8,052 nucleotides of DNA from Planctomycetaceae bacterium (GTDB lineage: Bacteria; Planctomycetota; Planctomycetia; Pirellulales; Thermoguttaceae): assembly GCA_031274045.1 (NCBI GenBank), contig JAISQS010000290.1, positions 1-8,052 of the forward strand, read 5' to 3'. This document shows positions 5,286 to 8,052 of the stretch, piece after piece. The stretch's first letter is position 1. Each line of letters begins with the position of its first letter. The notes below the pieces were generated by a model. The model worked only from the letters and a program-made list of their open reading frames with translations, had not been told where the DNA came from and did no database searches. The position numbers and the translations under genes are program-made.

Positions 5286-6077
5286 GTGAAACTAACAAAT
5301 TGGATCCCCCTCGTTATTTTTGCAACGACCTTGAGTATTACCGGTTTTGTTGCAAAAAATGTAAACGCCCAAGCTGCCGGAACAAATACAGCAGCAACAA
5401 CAGCAACCCGACCGCCGGTGCCGTATCAGGTAGCCGTCGTCGATATTGCTCAACTAATCAAGTACCACCCAGATTTTGAATCTCGGCAAAAAGGTTTACA
5501 AGAATTGGCGCAACAGAAGGACAAAGAGTTCTCTGCAAGAAAGACTGAGATCGAACAAAGACGCGCTACCCTAGCCGCACACAACTACCAACCGGGTACA
5601 AAAGAACATGATGATTACGTCTCGGAAATCACCATGAAAGGTACTGAGTTTGACAAAGACCTTAAGTTGACGCAGCGGAAATTGGTAACTGAAAACTCGA
5701 AAATCTTGTATGAGATTTACAAGGAGGTTCAGGAAGAAATTGCCGTAGTCGCGAAAGGGTACAAGATCGCTCAAGTAATGGATTACCGCTCAATCGAAGC
5801 AGCACCAAATGAACCGCAATCGGTTGCGGCAATGCTTGAACAGAATCTGATTTGGTACGATGACGCTCTCGATATTTCGCAAGCTATTATGAACAGACTT
5901 TACGAGAAACGAGGCAGACAGAAAGACACTGTCAACCTCAAAACAGCGCGAGCCAAAGAGAAAGAAGAGGCAAAACAAGCCGCAGCTCCGAAAGTTCCGC
6001 CTGTTGCCGGTGCGGTTAATCCCTCCTTCGGTTCCGCAGCAAATAATCCGGCTGGTTCGTCTGTTGTGCCGAGATAG
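5286..6077 (+). CDS. ompH: OmpH/Skp-family periplasmic chaperone
   Basis: Skp/OmpH proteins hold unfolded outer-membrane proteins in the periplasm on their way to the BAM complex. The 263-residue product has a Sec signal peptide: MKLTNW, a hydrophobic stretch IPLVIFATTLSITGFVA, and a likely cleavage near VNA-QA at about residue 29. The OmpH domain starts at VAVVDIAQLIKYHPDF (about 49-64). Long charged helices with heptad-like spacing follow (about 65-165), the tentacle region of Skp. The domain closes with a segment including NLIWYDDALDISQAIMNRL. The last 45 residues are an Ala/Pro/Lys-rich tail of low complexity. It is longer than E. coli Skp (about 160). The start is a GTG with a good ribosome site. 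lpxC lies downstream on the same strand, consistent with a joint role in the outer membrane, but with a gap of 397 bp, so separate promoters are likely. Confidence 0.88.
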   Translation: MKLTNWIPLVIFATTLSITGFVAKNVNAQAAGTNTAATTATRPPVPYQVAVVDIAQLIKYHPDFESRQKGLQELAQQKDKEFSARKTEIEQRRATLAAHNYQPGTKEHDDYVSEITMKGTEFDKDLKLTQRKLVTENSKILYEIYKEVQEEIAVVAKGYKIAQVMDYRSIEAAPNEPQSVAAMLEQNLIWYDDALDISQAIMNRLYEKRGRQKDTVNLKTARAKEKEEAKQAAAPKVPPVAGAVNPSFGSAANNPAGSSVVPR

Positions 6078-6474
6078 TTTAGTTGTGATTACTTGACTTG
6101 TTGGTTGAGTTGTTGACATGCTTCACGGGCGATAGCCGCGTTATTTTGCGGTTATTCCGTGAAGCTGTCTGTTCGATGTGTGTTGCAAAAAGATGTTGAG
6201 CCGGATTCGGTGTGATGGTGATTTAGTGTGTTTTTTGGATCATGCGTATTTGAAATTTGCCCAAAATAAATTGGGTGAATGTTGAGTACGGTTATTGTTT
6301 GTATTAAAGTAAAATATCAGTGAAAATCGGCAACGCGGCAGTAAAACAAACCTTATTTACAAACTTATTTTCTTACATAAGCAAGATGCTTGTGTTACTT
6401 TGTTAGTTAAGGTTATAAATAGGGTTGATTAGGGCGTATATTTCGCTGACATATTACGTATTAAATTTATCGCA
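6078..6474. other. Intergenic region between ompH and lpxC
   Basis: No gene is visible in these 397 bp. They contain the stem-loop at 6120-6165, a small CCCAA/TTGGG stem (6260-6275), TTAAAGTAAAATAT at 6304-6317 (exact copy of 4337-4350), and a hairpin ACATAAGCA/TGCTTGTGT (6375-6383/6387-6395) with an AGA loop and one G-T pair. TATAAA at 6414-6419 with TTGTGT 18 nt upstream is a weak candidate promoter for lpxC. Confidence 0.55.
6120..6165 (+). other. Two-tier stem-loop after ompH
   Basis: GCTTCACGG (6120-6128) pairs perfectly with CCGTGAAGC (6157-6165). Inside, TAGCCGC (6133-6139) pairs with GCGGTTA (6148-6154) with one G-T pair. It lies 43 bp after the ompH stop. There is no T-tract, so it could slow the polymerase or protect the 3' end of the ompH transcript rather than act as a classic terminator. 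Confidence 0.5.
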
Positions 6475-7449
6475 ATGAGTAATTATTCAACATTGGCAGT
6501 GCCTCTATTATTTTCGGGTAAGTTCAGACAAAGCTTCCGGCTTCAAAATACTCTTGCAAGACGAGTGCAGTTGAGTGGATTTGGATTTTGGAGTGGTGCG
6601 GATGTGGTTGTTGAGTTTTGTCCGGCTGGGGTTGGCGATGGTGTTTATTTTGTGCGGACGGATTTGGCTGGCGAGCCGCGAATACCTGCGCTTGTACAAT
6701 ACCGCGAAGAGAAGCCGCGTCAAACTTCGCTGGTGAATGGTCAGGCGAGAGTTGACATGGTTGAGCATGTGTTGGCGGCGGTGCGGGGAATGGGAATAGA
6801 CAATTGCGAGATACGTACAAATCGACCGGAAATGCCCGGATTTGACGGATCAAGTGAACGTTTTTTTGTTGCGCTAAATGATGCTGGACTGGTAACGCAA
6901 CCTGCTGTACGCAATGTCCGGCTTGTAACGAGATCATTCAAAGTCGGCGACAAGGAACATTGGATCAACGTGATGCCGTGTCGCAACGGCGGATCAGAAT
7001 ACAAATTCACTCTTGTCCCATCAGAAGGATATCCGCAAAAACAGCAAGATTACTCGTTCCGCTACGCAAAAGAGACTTTCCAACAAGAGGTAATGGACGC
7101 GAGAACTTTTTTGAACAAGTGCGAAGCGGATTATTTGTTATCGTCCGGATTATGCCAAAGAGTTACGCCGCGTGATGTACTTGTCTTGACACCGGAGGGT
7201 CCGATTGACAATAAGTACCGGTACGAAAACGAGTGTGCAAGACACAAGGTGCTTGACATGATTGGTGATTTTTCGTTGGTGGATTGTGATTGGGTTGGGA
7301 TGTTTGAGTCGTATCGCGGCGGACATTCTTTGAACGCCGAGTGTGTCCGGCAATTGTTGGACAATTCAATGCTGTTGGATGAATCTTTTGTACCAAAAAA
7401 CAGCGATCTGATGATTATAAAACGCGAACTACAAAACCACGCCGCATGA
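6475..7449 (+). CDS. lpxC: UDP-3-O-acyl-N-acetylglucosamine deacetylase
   Basis: LpxC removes the acetyl group from UDP-3-O-acyl-GlcNAc, the committed, zinc-dependent step of lipid A synthesis in the cytoplasm. The family signature is complete. VEHVLAAVRGMGIDN (96-110) contains catalytic Glu97 and zinc ligand His98. PEMPGFDGSS (118-127) is the usual loop. Then MDARTF (207-212), and ECARHKVLDMIGD (253-265) with zinc ligands His257 and Asp261 and conserved Asp265. RGGHSLN (281-287) carries the catalytic His284. At 324 residues it is slightly longer than E. coli LpxC (305) because of about 20 extra N-terminal residues. The first conserved block reads SGFGFWSG (34-41), where proteobacterial enzymes have a G-x-GLHSG form. 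The ATG at 6475 has no clear Shine-Dalgarno site, so the exact start is less certain than the identity. It lies downstream of ompH on the same strand. Confidence 0.95.
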   Translation: MSNYSTLAVPLLFSGKFRQSFRLQNTLARRVQLSGFGFWSGADVVVEFCPAGVGDGVYFVRTDLAGEPRIPALVQYREEKPRQTSLVNGQARVDMVEHVLAAVRGMGIDNCEIRTNRPEMPGFDGSSERFFVALNDAGLVTQPAVRNVRLVTRSFKVGDKEHWINVMPCRNGGSEYKFTLVPSEGYPQKQQDYSFRYAKETFQQEVMDARTFLNKCEADYLLSSGLCQRVTPRDVLVLTPEGPIDNKYRYENECARHKVLDMIGDFSLVDCDWVGMFESYRGGHSLNAECVRQLLDNSMLLDESFVPKNSDLMIIKRELQNHAA

Positions 7450-7460
7450 TACCTCTCACA

Positions 7461-7554
7461 TCAACGAAACGCATCGTGCCGTTGTCGTGTCGTGTCGTGT
7501 CGTGTCGTATCGCGTAGTGTTGTATCGTATCGTGTCAATGAAATTCATTGTGCG
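7461..7554 (+). repeat. TCGTG-type pentamer array with conserved ends
   Basis: Ten 5-nt units lie in phase from 7485 to 7534. Four perfect TCGTG units come first, then TCGTA, TCGCG, TAGTG, TTGTA, TCGTA and TCGTG. A palindrome CAATGA-AAT-TCATTG (7536-7550) follows. The block begins TCAACGAAA and ends ATTGTGCG, the same ends as the shorter copy at 3075-3122 on the other strand. It starts 12 bp after the lpxC stop codon. Confidence 0.7.
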
Positions 7555-7757
7555 CCGTTTATACCAAAAAAAATATTTTGTGAATATACTTTTTATACTT
7601 GAAAATTCCCATTCACCATCGTCATAATTTTGTTACCGATATTGATCCCCGACTAACTCACGCTTTGCCAATTCGCGATGTACGCTCAACTTTACTTACC
7701 TTAATAACTATGCGACAAACGGTATTGACTGTCTTACATTGCGGCGAATTTTTTTAC
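7555..7757. other. Short gene-free spacer
   Basis: About 200 bp lie between the pentamer array and the palindrome cluster. I see no gene, promoter or strong hairpin. A small open frame at 7599-7820 runs into the palindrome cluster and has no recognisable content. Confidence 0.5.
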
Positions 7758-8019
7758 GCCCCAACGGGGCAACAAGCCCATAGCACAGGGCAACGCCCTG
7801 TGAAAAATCGCCCCAAATAACTCTCGCCCTGAAAGGGCAAAAGCCAAAAGGGGGCGGAACACGCATTGACAAAACCAACACGCCCCAATTGTCGGCAACG
7901 CCGACAACCGCCGCGAAGCGGCACGGACTGGAACGCGGGCATCCCGCCCTCGTTATACCACACAAGTCATAAACGTATTCGCGTGTTTGTTTTGGAGCGG
8001 AACAACACCGGAGGTGTTG
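7758..8019. repeat. Cluster of seven 3-nt-loop palindromes (REP/BIME-like)
   Basis: Seven palindromes each have a 3-nt loop. They are 7758-7770 (5-bp stem, AAC), 7784-7802 (8 bp, AAC), 7826-7838 (5 bp, GAA), 7889-7907 (8 bp, AAC), 7910-7922 (5 bp, GAA), 7935-7947 (5 bp, CAT) and 8003-8019 (7 bp, GGA). The stems differ in sequence but share this design. The stretch 7910-7940, read on the minus strand, matches 591-621 at 30 of 31 positions. The stretch 7948-7967 likewise matches 431-450 exactly. Minus-strand frames through here (7708-8040, 7754-7963) are products of the repeats. Confidence 0.75.
8003..8019. repeat. CAACACC/GGTGTTG palindrome, inverted counterpart of 4-20
   Basis: CAACACC-GGA-GGTGTTG here and CAACACC-TCC-GGTGTTG at 4-20 are reverse complements of one another, and the bases next to them (GGAAC / GTTCC) match as well. 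The window therefore begins and ends in the same repeat, in opposite orientation. The last bases (8022-8052) look like the start of another repeat module cut by the window edge. Confidence 0.65.
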
Positions 8020-8052
8020 AATTTTGATAACCCCGTGCAAGCGGAGCGCAGC

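Noticed and set aside
4903..5298. Minus-strand frame of 131 codons upstream of ompH
   Set aside because: Its only start is a TTG inside ompH on the opposite strand. It has no ribosome site and no recognisable domain, and it covers the region expected to hold the ompH promoter.
7485..7534. CRISPR array
   Set aside because: The repeats are 5 nt, contiguous and without spacers. No cas gene is present.
7708..8040. Minus-strand frames with peptides such as PAFQSVPLRG
   Set aside because: These peptides are translations of intergenic palindromes. The same stretch occurs at 591-621 in noncoding context.

Overview
The window looks like chromosomal DNA of a Gram-negative bacterium of moderate GC, most likely a member of the Planctomycetota. 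That assignment is an inference from three things: an OmpH/Skp-type periplasmic chaperone directly upstream of an LpxC whose first conserved block reads SGFGFWSG; a FliN-type protein lying alone rather than in a flagellar operon; and intergenic DNA full of short palindromes. No rRNA, tRNA, CRISPR array or complete insertion sequence is visible.

Layout: 1-636 is a gene-free mosaic of palindromes and diverged direct repeats, ending in a hairpin plus T-tract. Three minus-strand genes follow: glgC (ADP-glucose pyrophosphorylase, 637-1872), an Rpn/PD-(D/E)XK 'recombination-promoting nuclease' (1982-2923), and a FliN-like SpoA-domain protein (3185-4198). From 4199 to 5285 is about 1.1 kb without a convincing gene. 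It holds an AATTTT-type hexamer array, a pair of direct repeats, and a 167-nt hairpin element flanked by 9-bp direct repeats. Two plus-strand genes follow: ompH (5286-6077) and lpxC (6475-7449). After lpxC come a TCGTG-type pentamer array and a dense cluster of 3-nt-loop palindromes (7758-8019). These repeat, in inverted orientation, modules seen at the left end of the window.

Functionally, ompH and lpxC belong together: both serve outer-membrane biogenesis (chaperoning of outer-membrane proteins, and the committed step of lipid A synthesis). GlgC serves glycogen synthesis. The FliN-like protein points to a flagellar motor whose other parts are encoded elsewhere. The Rpn gene is an accessory gene of a family linked to recombination and phage defence. 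Apart from the ompH/lpxC pair there is no obvious operon.

The most unusual feature is compositional. Long blocks are strongly A+C-rich on the plus strand in the left half and G+T-rich in the right half. They have abrupt edges inside genes and continue across noncoding DNA, and the polarity flips somewhere between about 4300 and 5040. I found no gene set that clearly forms a new biological system. The best leads are the MITE-like hairpin, the strand-asymmetry blocks, the repeat modules shared by the two ends, and a possible internal start within the Rpn gene.
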